A stretch of 64,000 bases of DNA from Wenyingzhuangia aestuarii (lineage in GTDB: Bacteria; Bacteroidota; Bacteroidia; Flavobacteriales; Flavobacteriaceae), in assembly GCF_011927765.1 (NCBI RefSeq), contig NZ_JAATJG010000001.1, forward strand, positions 397,904 through 461,903. The letters are read 5' to 3'. The position numbers and the translations under genes are program-made. Shown here in pieces: positions 9,268 through 18,120 of the stretch. The notes under the pieces are model-generated. The model ran no database searches, was not told the origin of the DNA, and saw nothing but the letters and a program-made list of their open reading frames with translations. Numbering within the stretch: position 1 is the stretch's first letter; each line of letters starts with the position of its first letter.

Positions 9268-9284
9268 TGTTAATTTAATGTTAA
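9268..9284 (-). promoter_or_regulatory. Second Pho-box-like repeat, distal to the porin
   Basis: TGTTAATTTAATGTTAA here is identical over 17 bases to 9138-9154, again two TTAACA hexamers 11 bp apart on the minus strand. It abuts the permease terminator, about 180 bases upstream of the porin start. Confidence 0.45.
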
Positions 9285-9285
9285 T

Positions 9286-9323
9286 AAAAAAGCCTTCTTA
9301 ATCTTAATTAAGAAGGCTTTTTA
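9286..9323 (-). terminator. Terminator of the PiT permease gene
   Basis: AAAAAAGCCTTCTTAAT pairs with TTAAGAAGGCTTTTT; on the minus strand the stem is followed by a T run. It lies just after the permease stop. Confidence 0.9.
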
Positions 9324-9341
9324 TAAAATAGGTTTGTTTGG

Positions 9342-11591
9342 TTATCTTTTAACGTTCGATTGAATTTCATCAATAGATTCAGATAAATTAATTAAGGCCA
9401 TAATTAAATCCTTAGACTCCATAATAATACCAAAGTGTAGTGTACTGTTCTTTGGACTTGTTTCTATGGTTCTAATTCGGTCAATTTGTTTTCCTAAAGA
9501 TTCAGAAACATTTTCTAATAAAGCTTGTTTCTTTTCTATAATAACAGAGATTTTACTAAAATCTTGATCTTGCAATACTTCTGTAATTTCTGTTAAAACA
9601 GTGTTTAAACCTTTCATAATAGCTCTTAAATCACTGATTTGCTCTTTGTTTAAAGACTTGTGATTGTTGTTTACGTGCTTGTAACTAATCTTAGAAATAT
9701 AGTTGATAGATTGAGAGATATCTTCTAAATATCCTAATACTGAAATGTAGAATTTACTAGCTTCAACAGATCCTTTTTCAAGAGATTTAATAAAGTAGAA
9801 AACATCGTTTCTTAATTGTTCAATTTCTTGATTCAATTTGGTTACGTGCTTGTCGTTTTTCTTAAGCTTGTCTAAGTTTTGATCCGCTAAGTTATTTACT
9901 ACGTTAGAGTATAGTTTTTGTACTCTCCCTAATACCTGAATAATGTGTTCAGAACTTTCGTTAATCACTCCATTAATGGTATCTATAGTTTCTTTTTTAA
10001 TCGCTTTTTTAGCTTCTTTTTCTTTTTCTTTTTGTGAGTGCTTAATGTAGTTTCTTCCAATTAAGAAAAGAACAGTTAATAGTAAAACAGCAATCATTAA
10101 AGAACCTCCTAAGTTGATTAAGAACGCAACAATAGCAGAAAAAGTAAAGGCAACTAGTGCTGTTAAAAACCAACCACCAATTACACTTAATACTCCTGCA
10201 ATTCTGTATACAGCACTTTCTCTACCCCAGGCTCTATCCGCTAAAGAGGTACCCATAGCAACCATAAAAGTTACGTAAGTGGTAGATAAAGGTAATTTTA
10301 AAGAAGTACCTATAGAGATTAAAATACCAGCGACTACTAAGTTGATAGAAGCTCTAATCATATCAAAGGCAGGAGCTTCATAGCTCTTGTTTTTTGAAAT
10401 AACAATAGAAGGTCTTTCAAATCTTGTATCTATGTATTTTCTTGTTTTTTGAGGGATAAAGAAGTTCAATCCAGAGTTGATCAACATACCAAATCTAACA
10501 ATACCTCTAGAGGCTGGGTTCGGCTCAAATTTTTCATGTCCATCTCCTTGTCTAGATAGGTTAACTCCTGTTTCAATAACAGTTTTCGCTTTTTTAGAAA
10601 ACCATAAGGTAACCACCATAATACTTCCAGCTAAAATTAGCAACATAGGGCTAGAAGGTACTTTGTCTGCTAAAATTCCCATTGAGAATTCATTGGCAGC
10701 AACACCAGAAGCAGACCATGCTTGGAAAGAGTTCCAGGCTGCAATAGGTACACCTACAAAGTTTACCAAGTCGTTTCCAGAGAAAGCCATGGCTAAAGAA
10801 AAAGTTCCAATTCCAATAATCACTTTTAAAATATCAATTTTAAAAACACTAATTAGGAATTGAGAAATTAAAGTCCAACCTAAAAATCCTAGAGCCAAAA
10901 TGTTTAAAGTTTGCCCTTCTATTAAATGTTTTGCATTGGTGTAATAAGGAGTTCCTTTCATTCCTTTAACAAAAATGAAATAAGTGATAGCTGTAATAGC
11001 TAAACCTCCAAAGATTGCGTTTATATAAGATTTTTTATCGTTTAAGTTAAAAGAATAAACAACTCTAGATACAAACTGAACCAGTGCTCCTACGGTAAAG
11101 GAAATGGCTACAGAGAGCAGAATTCCAAAAATAATAAGTAAGGCTTTTTCATGGTTGATGTATTCCCAAATATCAGCTATAGTTTTAGTGTCATCAGCAG
11201 ATATTTTAATCAATGCCATGGCAACTGCGGCTCCTAACAATTCAAATACAATAGAAACGGTTGTAGATGTGGGCATTCCCAAGGTGTTAAAGATATCGAG
11301 CAGTAGTATGTCTGTAATCATTACAGCCATAAAAATGTACATAATTTCATTAAAATAGAACTGACTAGGAACAAAAATCCCTTTCCTAGCAACTTCCATC
11401 ATACCGCTAGAAGTAACCGCTCCAACAAGTACTCCAATACTTGCAATAATCATTATTTTTTTTGGAGTAATTGCTTTAGATCCAATGGCTGAATTTAAAA
11501 AGTTGACAGCATCATTACTAACACCTACAACTAAATCTATTGTGGCTAGAACAGCCAAAGCAATAATCATTAAAAAATACATATCTTCCAT
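9342..11591 (-). CDS. PiT-family inorganic phosphate permease with C-terminal PhoU-like domain
   Basis: 749 residues. The N-terminal two-thirds has about ten transmembrane helices and the two inverted PiT signature repeats, GVSNDAVNFLNSAIGSKAI near 23-41 and FSGNDLVNFVGVPIAAWNSF in the middle. A soluble helical region follows (about 525-749, rich in Lys/Glu/Ser) that resembles the PhoU/DUF47 helical bundle often fused to or paired with PiT. It should carry phosphate with H+ or Na+ across the inner membrane. It is transcribed toward the porin but separated from it by a terminator. It has its own TTAACA box pair upstream. Confidence 0.92.
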   Translation of the reverse strand: MEDMYFLMIIALAVLATIDLVVGVSNDAVNFLNSAIGSKAITPKKIMIIASIGVLVGAVTSSGMMEVARKGIFVPSQFYFNEIMYIFMAVMITDILLLDIFNTLGMPTSTTVSIVFELLGAAVAMALIKISADDTKTIADIWEYINHEKALLIIFGILLSVAISFTVGALVQFVSRVVYSFNLNDKKSYINAIFGGLAITAITYFIFVKGMKGTPYYTNAKHLIEGQTLNILALGFLGWTLISQFLISVFKIDILKVIIGIGTFSLAMAFSGNDLVNFVGVPIAAWNSFQAWSASGVAANEFSMGILADKVPSSPMLLILAGSIMVVTLWFSKKAKTVIETGVNLSRQGDGHEKFEPNPASRGIVRFGMLINSGLNFFIPQKTRKYIDTRFERPSIVISKNKSYEAPAFDMIRASINLVVAGILISIGTSLKLPLSTTYVTFMVAMGTSLADRAWGRESAVYRIAGVLSVIGGWFLTALVAFTFSAIVAFLINLGGSLMIAVLLLTVLFLIGRNYIKHSQKEKEKEAKKAIKKETIDTINGVINESSEHIIQVLGRVQKLYSNVVNNLADQNLDKLKKNDKHVTKLNQEIEQLRNDVFYFIKSLEKGSVEASKFYISVLGYLEDISQSINYISKISYKHVNNNHKSLNKEQISDLRAIMKGLNTVLTEITEVLQDQDFSKISVIIEKKQALLENVSESLGKQIDRIRTIETSPKNSTLHFGIIMESKDLIMALINLSESIDEIQSNVKR

Positions 11592-11642
11592 GGGGAAAAA
11601 TTAAATTAGGGCTCAAAACTACTAAAAAAAAATAAGCTTAAA

Positions 11643-11660
11643 TGTTAACTAAATGTTATG
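11643..11660 (-). promoter_or_regulatory. Pho-box-like repeat upstream of the PiT permease
   Basis: The gene strand reads ATAACA, five bases, TTAACA (complement of TGTTAACTAAATGTTAT), 52-68 bases before the permease ATG. Same hexamer, 11-bp period and orientation as at the porin promoter. Confidence 0.5.
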
Positions 11661-11693
11661 AAATATACTCTAATTTTAGTGTAAATCACGGGC

Positions 11694-12371
11694 TTATAGT
11701 TTCTTTTTCTGTGGAGTAACTACAAAATCTTTTAAATAAAAAGGTTCAAAGTAGGCGGTGTCTTCAAATACTTGATTTTGAAACTGTTCCTCTGCCAATT
11801 TTGCCATTTCGTTGGCTGATGGAAATTTATCTGCAATAAAATGAGCATTGCTGTGGGTAATAAGAGTTTTGCATTTTTCAGCTCCATCTCCTAAAAAGTA
11901 GGTAGGTTGGTTTTCTAGTAGATCTTGAAAAGAATGCTCATCAATAATTTCAGCTTCAATAGCTCTTGTAAGTTCGTAGTTAGCAGTAAAAATAGCACTG
12001 TAAACTTCTAATCTTCTTGCATCAATCATAGGAACAATCAATCCTTTTGTAATCTGATGGGTTGTTGCCAAAGCGGTTAAGGTATCAACAGCAATTAAGG
12101 GAATAGCAGCAGCATAAGCTAAACCTTTGGCTGCAGATACTCCAATTCTTAATCCTGTGTAAGAGCCTGGACCTTTTCCTACGGCAATGGCATCTAAATC
12201 GGTTATTTTTAGTTGTTGCTCTTTTAGGAGTTCTTCTATAAAAACATGAAGCTTTTCTGCGTGAGAATAATCTCCATTGTTTGCTTCTTTTAATGCAATA
12301 CATACACCATTTTTAGAAAGCCCTACAGAACAGTTTTTGGTAGATGTTTCTATGTTTAAGATCAATGCCAT
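11694..12371 (-). CDS. tsaB: tRNA threonylcarbamoyladenosine biosynthesis protein TsaB
   Basis: 225 residues, the usual TsaB length. It starts with the ASKHA-fold segment LILNIETSTKNCSVGL and carries the family signature VGKGPGSYTGLRIGVSAAKG near 64-83. TsaB is the scaffold partner of TsaD/TsaE in making t6A37 on ANN-decoding tRNAs in the cytoplasm. It stands alone here, with the endonuclease-like gene upstream in the same direction after a short gap. Confidence 0.95.
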   Translation of the reverse strand: MALILNIETSTKNCSVGLSKNGVCIALKEANNGDYSHAEKLHVFIEELLKEQQLKITDLDAIAVGKGPGSYTGLRIGVSAAKGLAYAAAIPLIAVDTLTALATTHQITKGLIVPMIDARRLEVYSAIFTANYELTRAIEAEIIDEHSFQDLLENQPTYFLGDGAEKCKTLITHSNAHFIADKFPSANEMAKLAEEQFQNQVFEDTAYFEPFYLKDFVVTPQKKKL

Positions 12372-12388
12372 ACAACTAAGTTTTGTGG

Positions 12389-12396
12389 CAAATATA
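12389..12396 (-). promoter_or_regulatory. -7 element (TAnnTTTG) for tsaB
   Basis: The minus strand reads TATATTTG 18 bases before the tsaB ATG. A -33 box is not evident. Confidence 0.4.
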
Positions 12397-12415
12397 CTTT
12401 AGAAAGTTAAAATAG

Positions 12416-13465
12416 TTACTCGTTTTCTTTTAAAAGATAGCTGTATACCGGATAATGATCGCTATAACCACCTAAATACGTCCCTCCAGAAAAACTTCTT
12501 TTGGGACTCCCTTTGTATTTTCCAGTTTGCAAAGTCATATAAGTAGGGTTGTGAATTCCGGCTTTGTAAAAACGGAAACTACTATAGTCTTTGTTATGAG
12601 TAATAAAACTTTCGCTAAAAATAATCTGATCAAATAAAAACAAATCTCCTCTGTAAACAAGGGTGTTAAATCCATCTCTAAACATTTTTTCAAAAGGATT
12701 ATACAGTTCTTGTGCTTTCAGTTTTGTTTTAGATATTTTAGTGTCTAGTACTTTTTTAAAACTTTTGTCAGTGGGGCTGTCGTTAAAATCTCCCATCACT
12801 ATAATTTTCGCATTGGGTTCTTCTTCATAAATTTTGGCAATCTGATCTTTCACTCTTTTGGCTACTCGTTCTCTTAAAATGCTACTTTTTTTAGCTCCTC
12901 CTCTTCTAGAGGGCCAGTGATTTACGAGCAAATGTACCTTGTCGTTTAGCAAATAACCCGTAGACCATAATATGTCTCTAGTGTATACCATTTTGCCTTC
13001 TTTGTATAAATTGGCCGGAATGGCTTCACTATATAAGGGTTTGTAAATGTCTTTGTTGTACAATAAGCCTGTATCTATACCTCTTTGGTCTGGAGATTCA
13101 TAATGGATAATTCCATAATTATAAGTGCTTAGTGGAGGAGTGGCAATTAAGTCTTCTAATACCGCTCTGTTTTCTACTTCAACCACTCCTATTAAAGAAG
13201 GGGGTTGATTGTTTTGCTCTTTTCCAATAGCACATAAAATATTAGAAAGCTTAGAAAGTTTGTCTTTGTATATAAAAGCTCTGTTAGATTTTATTTCCAT
13301 CATAGGACTCAACTCATCCATTTTATTAGGATTGTTAATCGTGTCAAATAAATTTTCTAAGTTGTAAAAAGCAACAGTTTGTACAATGTAGTTTTTTTGA
13401 GCAAAGCAACTGCTAGTCGCGGTTAAAATTACAAATGTTAAAATCAAATTGATTCTCAATAACAT
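12416..13465 (-). CDS. Secreted endonuclease/exonuclease/phosphatase-family protein
   Basis: 349 residues. A signal peptide (INLILTFVILTATSSCFAQ) precedes an EEP-superfamily fold: FYNLENLFDTI (metal-site Asn/Glu), IGVVEVENRAVLEDL, LLVNHWPSRRGG, VMGDFNDSP and the C-terminal GGYSDHYPVYSYL. All catalytic landmarks (Glu, Asp/Asn in GDFND, Asp-His in SDHYP) are present. It should hydrolyse phosphodiester bonds outside the inner membrane; nucleic acid is a likely substrate, although phospholipid headgroups are possible. It is divergent, with a 61-base gap, from a TonB receptor and a DUF5689 lipoprotein, which suggests a shared uptake role. Confidence 0.85.
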   Translation of the reverse strand: MLLRINLILTFVILTATSSCFAQKNYIVQTVAFYNLENLFDTINNPNKMDELSPMMEIKSNRAFIYKDKLSKLSNILCAIGKEQNNQPPSLIGVVEVENRAVLEDLIATPPLSTYNYGIIHYESPDQRGIDTGLLYNKDIYKPLYSEAIPANLYKEGKMVYTRDILWSTGYLLNDKVHLLVNHWPSRRGGAKKSSILRERVAKRVKDQIAKIYEEEPNAKIIVMGDFNDSPTDKSFKKVLDTKISKTKLKAQELYNPFEKMFRDGFNTLVYRGDLFLFDQIIFSESFITHNKDYSSFRFYKAGIHNPTYMTLQTGKYKGSPKRSFSGGTYLGGYSDHYPVYSYLLKENE

Positions 13466-13488
13466 AACTTTTATTTAAAGATGAGTTT

Positions 13489-13516
13489 CAAAACTAATTT
13501 TATTTTGGAACTCAAA
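13489..13516 (-). promoter_or_regulatory. Promoter for the secreted endonuclease gene
   Basis: Reading the minus strand, TTTG (13513-13516), 16 bases, then TAGTTTTG (13489-13496). This fits TTTG/TAnnTTTG except for a spacer slightly shorter than the usual 19. Confidence 0.45.
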
Positions 13517-13526
13517 TTAAAAGAGA

Positions 13527-16085
13527 ATGTTATCAATACATAAAATTTTATGGACTTGCTTTTTAACCACTTCTATTTTTGCGCAAGACACCATTAAACC
13601 TGTAGAAGATGTAAAAGATGTTTTTAGCATTGTGAATTTATCTGATGATGATTTGAATGATGAAAGCGGAGAAGTGGCCAATATATCTGGAATTTTTTCA
13701 GCTTCGGATGATATTTATTTAAATACCATCGGTTTTGAATTTCAAGGAGTGTATTACAATGCAAGAGGTTTAGGTTCTGATCAAATTACGTTTTTGTTAA
13801 ATGGTGTAAATCAAAATAGATTGTATGATGATAGACCTGCTTGGAACAATTGGGGGGGAGTAGATGGAATTTATAGAACACAAGAATTAACAGAACCATT
13901 AGGGGCTTCCGAAAAAACAATGGGGAGAGCTTTGGGGGTTACTTCTTTATCTACCAGAGCTTCTGATTACAGAGCAGGAACCAGAGTAGCCTATGCTCGT
14001 TCGGATAGATCTTATCAAAACAAAGCTTCGGTAAATCATGCTGGGAGTTTTTCAAACAATTGGTATTACGTGGTTTCTGCAAGTAGACGTTGGGGAAACG
14101 AAGGTTATAGAGAAGGAACTTTTTACGATGCCAATTCTTTAATGCTAAGTGCCGAAAAATACCTTAATACACAGCATAGTCTAACCGCTAGTTTTTTATA
14201 CACTCCAAATAGAAGAGGTGTTGCAGGTTCGTATACCAATGAGGTTTTTAGTTTAAAAGGAAATAGTTACAATGGAAATTGGGGATATCAAAACGGAAAC
14301 AAAAGAAATGCAAGAGTAAAAACAGTAGAAGAACCTTTGTTTTTGTTAACGCATGCTTATAGCAAATCAGACGAGTTTAGATGGGAAAATACCTTGTTGT
14401 TGCAAAAAGGAACTACAGGGTATTCTCGTATAGATTATAACGGAGGTGCCAATCCGGATCCTGCCTATTATCAAAAGTTGCCTAGTTATTGGTTGTCTAG
14501 AAATACGGTGGATTACGAAAACGTTTATAGATATCAACAGGCATTTATAGAGAATGGACAATTAGATTGGGATTTTTTATACCAAGCAAATTCAGAGAAA
14601 AAAGCTGTGGGAGAAAATGCTGCTTACGTCTTGTACGATGATAAAAGAGATGAGCGTAGAATTCAGTTCAATTCTAACATGACTTATAAAATAAATACGG
14701 ATTGGCAGTTAAATGCTAGTGTAGATTACAGGAATACAATTTCAGAAAACTATGCAGAGGTCTTAGATTTGTTAGGAGGAAATGGCTATTTAGATGTAGC
14801 AAGTTTTACCTTGGTGCAAAGTGATTTAAACCATCCTAATAGAGTAGTAACAGAGGGAGATAGATTTAAATACAATTACCATATAAACAGTAACAATCTT
14901 AGTGGTTTTGTGCAAAGCAAATGGAAAGGCAAAAAATTAGAATTGTTACAGGCTTTGGGGCTTTCTTATACCACTCATCAAAGAGAAGGGATGTACAATT
15001 ATGAAAATTACACAGATGCAGAGGGAAAGAGTAAAAAGGTAGATTTGTTGGCTTTTCAAGGAAAAGTAAATGCCTTGTATAAATTTTCGGGAAGAAATTT
15101 AGTAGACTTTAAAACGGCTTATCTTCAAAAATCACCTAGTGTAAAACAAGTATTCCCAAATGCAAGAGTGAGCAATGCTACCTTAGGAAATTTAGAAACA
15201 GAAAACTTGTTTACCAATTCGCTTAGTTATATCCGTAGAGGGTTGAATTACAATCTAAAACTAACAGGATACTATAATATACAAAGCAATGTAACAGAAA
15301 CAGGTTTTTATTTTGCGGAAGGTTTTGGAACAGATGCCGATGATACAGAAACTAATTCGGGAGAATTACTAGATGAAAACAGTTTGTTTGTACAAGAGGT
15401 GTTAAACGGTGCTCAAAAGAAATATATGGGGCTAGAACTAGGAACTTCTTACGATTTAAATTCAGCAATTAAATTAACGGGAGTTGTGGGCTTAGGAGAT
15501 TATAGTTATGCCAACAACCCAAGCATGATATTTTTTACGGAAGATGATGTTACTGCTCAAAACTTAGGTTTTGTAAACGGAAAAAAAGATTTAGGAGTAG
15601 CAAATGTCAAAGGAAAAAAATTATCATCAGGACCTCAACAAGCATTTTCTTTAAAGTTGGCTTATACAGATCCTAATTATTGGAGACTTAAAGTAAGTGT
15701 CAATCATTTTAGAAATAACTATGTAGATATTGCTCCTATAAGATATACCAGCAATTTTGTAAATGAGATAAACGGAAATCCTATTCAGAATATTGATGAG
15801 AATCTAGTGGCTTTGTTTAGAGAGCAAGAACAGCTTAAAAATTTTACGTTGGTTAATTTGTCTGGAGGAAAATCTTGGAGATTAAACACGGGGTATTTAA
15901 GTGTGTTTTGGACAGTACAAAATGTATTAGATATTAGCTATACAACTGGAGGTTTCTCAAGTAGTAGAGCAGCCAACTACAGTGAACAGTTAACAGAGTA
16001 CAATCGGGAAGAACCTCTTTTTGGAAACAGATATTTTGTAGGAAACGGAAGAACCTTTTTTACAGGAATTTATTATTCATTCTAA
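13527..16085 (+). CDS. TonB-dependent outer membrane receptor
   Basis: 852 residues: a short signal peptide (ending SIFAQ), a plug-domain region about 30-150 (YYNARGLGSDQITFLLNGVN is the conserved plug hairpin) and a long C-terminal barrel of aromatic strands ending ENNGRTFFTGIYYSF-like (the final residues are TFFTGIYYSF). There is no carboxypeptidase-like N-terminal extension and no SusD gene. Receptors of this class import bulky ligands with TonB-ExbBD energy. Its partner genes are the DUF5689/lamin-tail lipoprotein 12 bases downstream and the divergent secreted endonuclease, so nucleic-acid breakdown products or nucleotides are the best guess for ligand. Confidence 0.87.
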   Translation: MLSIHKILWTCFLTTSIFAQDTIKPVEDVKDVFSIVNLSDDDLNDESGEVANISGIFSASDDIYLNTIGFEFQGVYYNARGLGSDQITFLLNGVNQNRLYDDRPAWNNWGGVDGIYRTQELTEPLGASEKTMGRALGVTSLSTRASDYRAGTRVAYARSDRSYQNKASVNHAGSFSNNWYYVVSASRRWGNEGYREGTFYDANSLMLSAEKYLNTQHSLTASFLYTPNRRGVAGSYTNEVFSLKGNSYNGNWGYQNGNKRNARVKTVEEPLFLLTHAYSKSDEFRWENTLLLQKGTTGYSRIDYNGGANPDPAYYQKLPSYWLSRNTVDYENVYRYQQAFIENGQLDWDFLYQANSEKKAVGENAAYVLYDDKRDERRIQFNSNMTYKINTDWQLNASVDYRNTISENYAEVLDLLGGNGYLDVASFTLVQSDLNHPNRVVTEGDRFKYNYHINSNNLSGFVQSKWKGKKLELLQALGLSYTTHQREGMYNYENYTDAEGKSKKVDLLAFQGKVNALYKFSGRNLVDFKTAYLQKSPSVKQVFPNARVSNATLGNLETENLFTNSLSYIRRGLNYNLKLTGYYNIQSNVTETGFYFAEGFGTDADDTETNSGELLDENSLFVQEVLNGAQKKYMGLELGTSYDLNSAIKLTGVVGLGDYSYANNPSMIFFTEDDVTAQNLGFVNGKKDLGVANVKGKKLSSGPQQAFSLKLAYTDPNYWRLKVSVNHFRNNYVDIAPIRYTSNFVNEINGNPIQNIDENLVALFREQEQLKNFTLVNLSGGKSWRLNTGYLSVFWTVQNVLDISYTTGGFSSSRAANYSEQLTEYNREEPLFGNRYFVGNGRTFFTGIYYSF

Positions 16086-16097
16086 CACACAGTCATC

Positions 16098-17474
16098 ATG
16101 AAATATAGTTACTTTTTAATCCTTGTTTTTTTAGTGTCTTGTGTTGATGATTTTAATCATCATGCTATAGATACCACCATTCAAAATCCAGATATCAGTA
16201 AGAAAACAGAAATTACTTTTCAGCAATTGTTTGATTTGCATAGCAATGAAATTGGAAAAGACACCATTGTAACAGGTTATGTTGTGTCCTCAGATCAAGA
16301 AGGGAATTTTTACAAAGAAATTTTTGTGCAAAACACCTCTGGTGTTAATGATTTAGGAACGAACAATCCTAGAATGGGATTGCGAGTTCGTGTGGGGGTA
16401 ACCACTACAAGTACCAAATATGCCAAAGGAAGAAAAATCGTGATCAACTTAGAGGGCTTAAAGAAAACAACTAGCGATGATTTGTTAACACTTGGGAAAC
16501 CGAGCAATACCTACATCAAAGATATTTTAGAGTTCAATTTAGATACTCATATTTTAAAAACGGAGGAGCTTGTACCCATAGAGCCTAAGGTTTTAGAAAT
16601 TTCAGATGTAGCGCTAAACGACCTGAATACGTTGATTAGAATTGAAGACCTACATTTTAAAGCTGAAGAAATTGGAATTCCATTTGCAGGATTGCCTACC
16701 GATGATTTTGATGGAAAAAGAACCTTAGAGTTTTGCAATACAAGCAGAAGAGATACCCTTATACTAGAAACTAGTAATTTTTCGGATTTTGCTTCGGAGC
16801 TCATCCCTAACAAGCAGGTAAGTGTTAGTGGAATTTATACGATCAATTTTGATGATGAACCAGTATTGGTGTTGAATCAGTTTAGAGATCTAGAACAAAT
16901 AGGGACCTATGCAAATTGTGCACAAATTGTAACTCCTAATTTAATGATGACAGAAGTAGCCGATCCAAAAGTAGGAAGTGGAGAAAAAGCAAGATATGTA
17001 GAAATATACAATCCTACAGATAATTGGGTTTCTTTAGAAGGATGGAAGCTAATTAGATATAACAAAACAAGTACTAATGAGAATGCGTATACGATTCCTT
17101 TAGATGAACTAACTATAGCTGCCAAAAGCACCTTAATTGTGGCTACAAATAGCGAGGATGCTCTAACTGCTAAAACCTGGTTTCAAGTTTATTTTAATTT
17201 TGCTCCTGCACTTACAAATGCTAGCATAGATGGAAATGGAGATGATGCTTATGAATTGATAGATCCTTTAAATAAAGTAAAAGATGTGTATGGTGAACCT
17301 AATGTAGATGGAACCGATTTACCTTGGGAGTACGAAGATGGTGTAGCGGTAAGAAAAACAACAGTTACAGAACCTAATACGTTGTTTGATGTTACGGAGT
17401 GGGAAATTAAAACAAAGGCACCTCAGCTTTCTACCACAAGTTCTAATGAGGATTTTACACCGGGTCTTCGATAG
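16098..17474 (+). CDS. DUF5689 / lamin-tail domain surface lipoprotein
   Basis: 458 residues. The lipobox FLVSC places the lipidated Cys at about 15, followed by Val-Asp-Asp, an acidic pair like the Flavobacteriaceae lipoprotein export signal, so surface exposure is plausible. Residues about 30-275 resemble DUF5689, an OB-like module (FQQLFDLHSNEIGKDTIVTG). Residues about 290-420 form a lamin-tail (LTD) domain with YVEIYNPTDNWVSLEGWKLI. LTD and OB modules commonly accompany secreted nucleases. It lies 12 bases after the TonB receptor gene and is surely in its operon; it probably acts as the receptor's surface partner. Confidence 0.8.
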   Translation: MKYSYFLILVFLVSCVDDFNHHAIDTTIQNPDISKKTEITFQQLFDLHSNEIGKDTIVTGYVVSSDQEGNFYKEIFVQNTSGVNDLGTNNPRMGLRVRVGVTTTSTKYAKGRKIVINLEGLKKTTSDDLLTLGKPSNTYIKDILEFNLDTHILKTEELVPIEPKVLEISDVALNDLNTLIRIEDLHFKAEEIGIPFAGLPTDDFDGKRTLEFCNTSRRDTLILETSNFSDFASELIPNKQVSVSGIYTINFDDEPVLVLNQFRDLEQIGTYANCAQIVTPNLMMTEVADPKVGSGEKARYVEIYNPTDNWVSLEGWKLIRYNKTSTNENAYTIPLDELTIAAKSTLIVATNSEDALTAKTWFQVYFNFAPALTNASIDGNGDDAYELIDPLNKVKDVYGEPNVDGTDLPWEYEDGVAVRKTTVTEPNTLFDVTEWEIKTKAPQLSTTSSNEDFTPGLR

Positions 17475-17500
17475 TTTTTTATCTTTGGGAAAAAGAAAAC

Positions 17501-18055
17501 ATGGCATTAACTCCCTCTAATAATATGAATAATGGAGCAAAGGCTCCAGATTTTAACTTGCCCGATGTTGTTTTGGGTAAAGAACTAAGCTTAGCTCAGG
17601 TAAAAGGAGCAAACGGAACCGTGGTTTTGTTTATCTGCAACCATTGTCCTTTTGTAATTCATGTAAACCCATTGTTGGTTTCTTTGGCAAATGACTACAA
17701 AGCAAAAGGGATTCATTTTGTAGCTATCAGTAGTAATGATGTTGAGAAGTATCCACAAGATGCTCCGCATTTAATGAAACAACATGCTATAGACAATCAA
17801 TATCCTTTTCCTTATTTGTATGATGCCTCTCAAGAAGTAGCAAAGACTTATGATGCGGCTTGTACTCCAGATATTTATGTGTTTGATCAAAATTTAAGAT
17901 CTTATTATCACGGACAGTTAGATAATTCTAGACCGGGTAACGGAATTCCGTCTACAGGAAAAGATATAAAGGAAGCGTTAGACTTAATGTTGCAAGGAAA
18001 ATCTTACGATAAGCCAGAAAAACCAAGTGTAGGTTGCGGAATTAAGTGGAAGTAA
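17501..18055 (+). CDS. Thioredoxin/peroxiredoxin-like family protein
   Basis: 184 residues with a thioredoxin fold of the AhpC/TSA-redoxin type: APDFNLPDV at the start, the redox pair C46-N-H-C49 in FICNHCPFV, and the cis-Pro segment AACTPDIYVFD. No signal peptide is seen, so it is likely cytoplasmic. Family members are thiol oxidoreductases; a physiological substrate cannot be assigned. It begins 26 bases after the lipoprotein gene and may share its transcript, although the function looks unrelated. Confidence 0.88.
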   Translation: MALTPSNNMNNGAKAPDFNLPDVVLGKELSLAQVKGANGTVVLFICNHCPFVIHVNPLLVSLANDYKAKGIHFVAISSNDVEKYPQDAPHLMKQHAIDNQYPFPYLYDASQEVAKTYDAACTPDIYVFDQNLRSYYHGQLDNSRPGNGIPSTGKDIKEALDLMLQGKSYDKPEKPSVGCGIKWK

Positions 18056-18070
18056 AAAAGAAATAAAATA

Positions 18071-18102
18071 AAAAAAGCCGAGCTCTAGAGCTCGGCTTTT
18101 TT
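18071..18102. terminator. Bidirectional intrinsic terminator (perfect 32-base palindrome)
   Basis: AAAAAAGCCGAGCTCT is followed directly by its exact complement, giving A and T runs at both ends. It separates the thioredoxin-like gene from the converging glycogen operon. Confidence 0.92.
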
Positions 18103-18120
18103 AGGTATAAATTTTAATGT

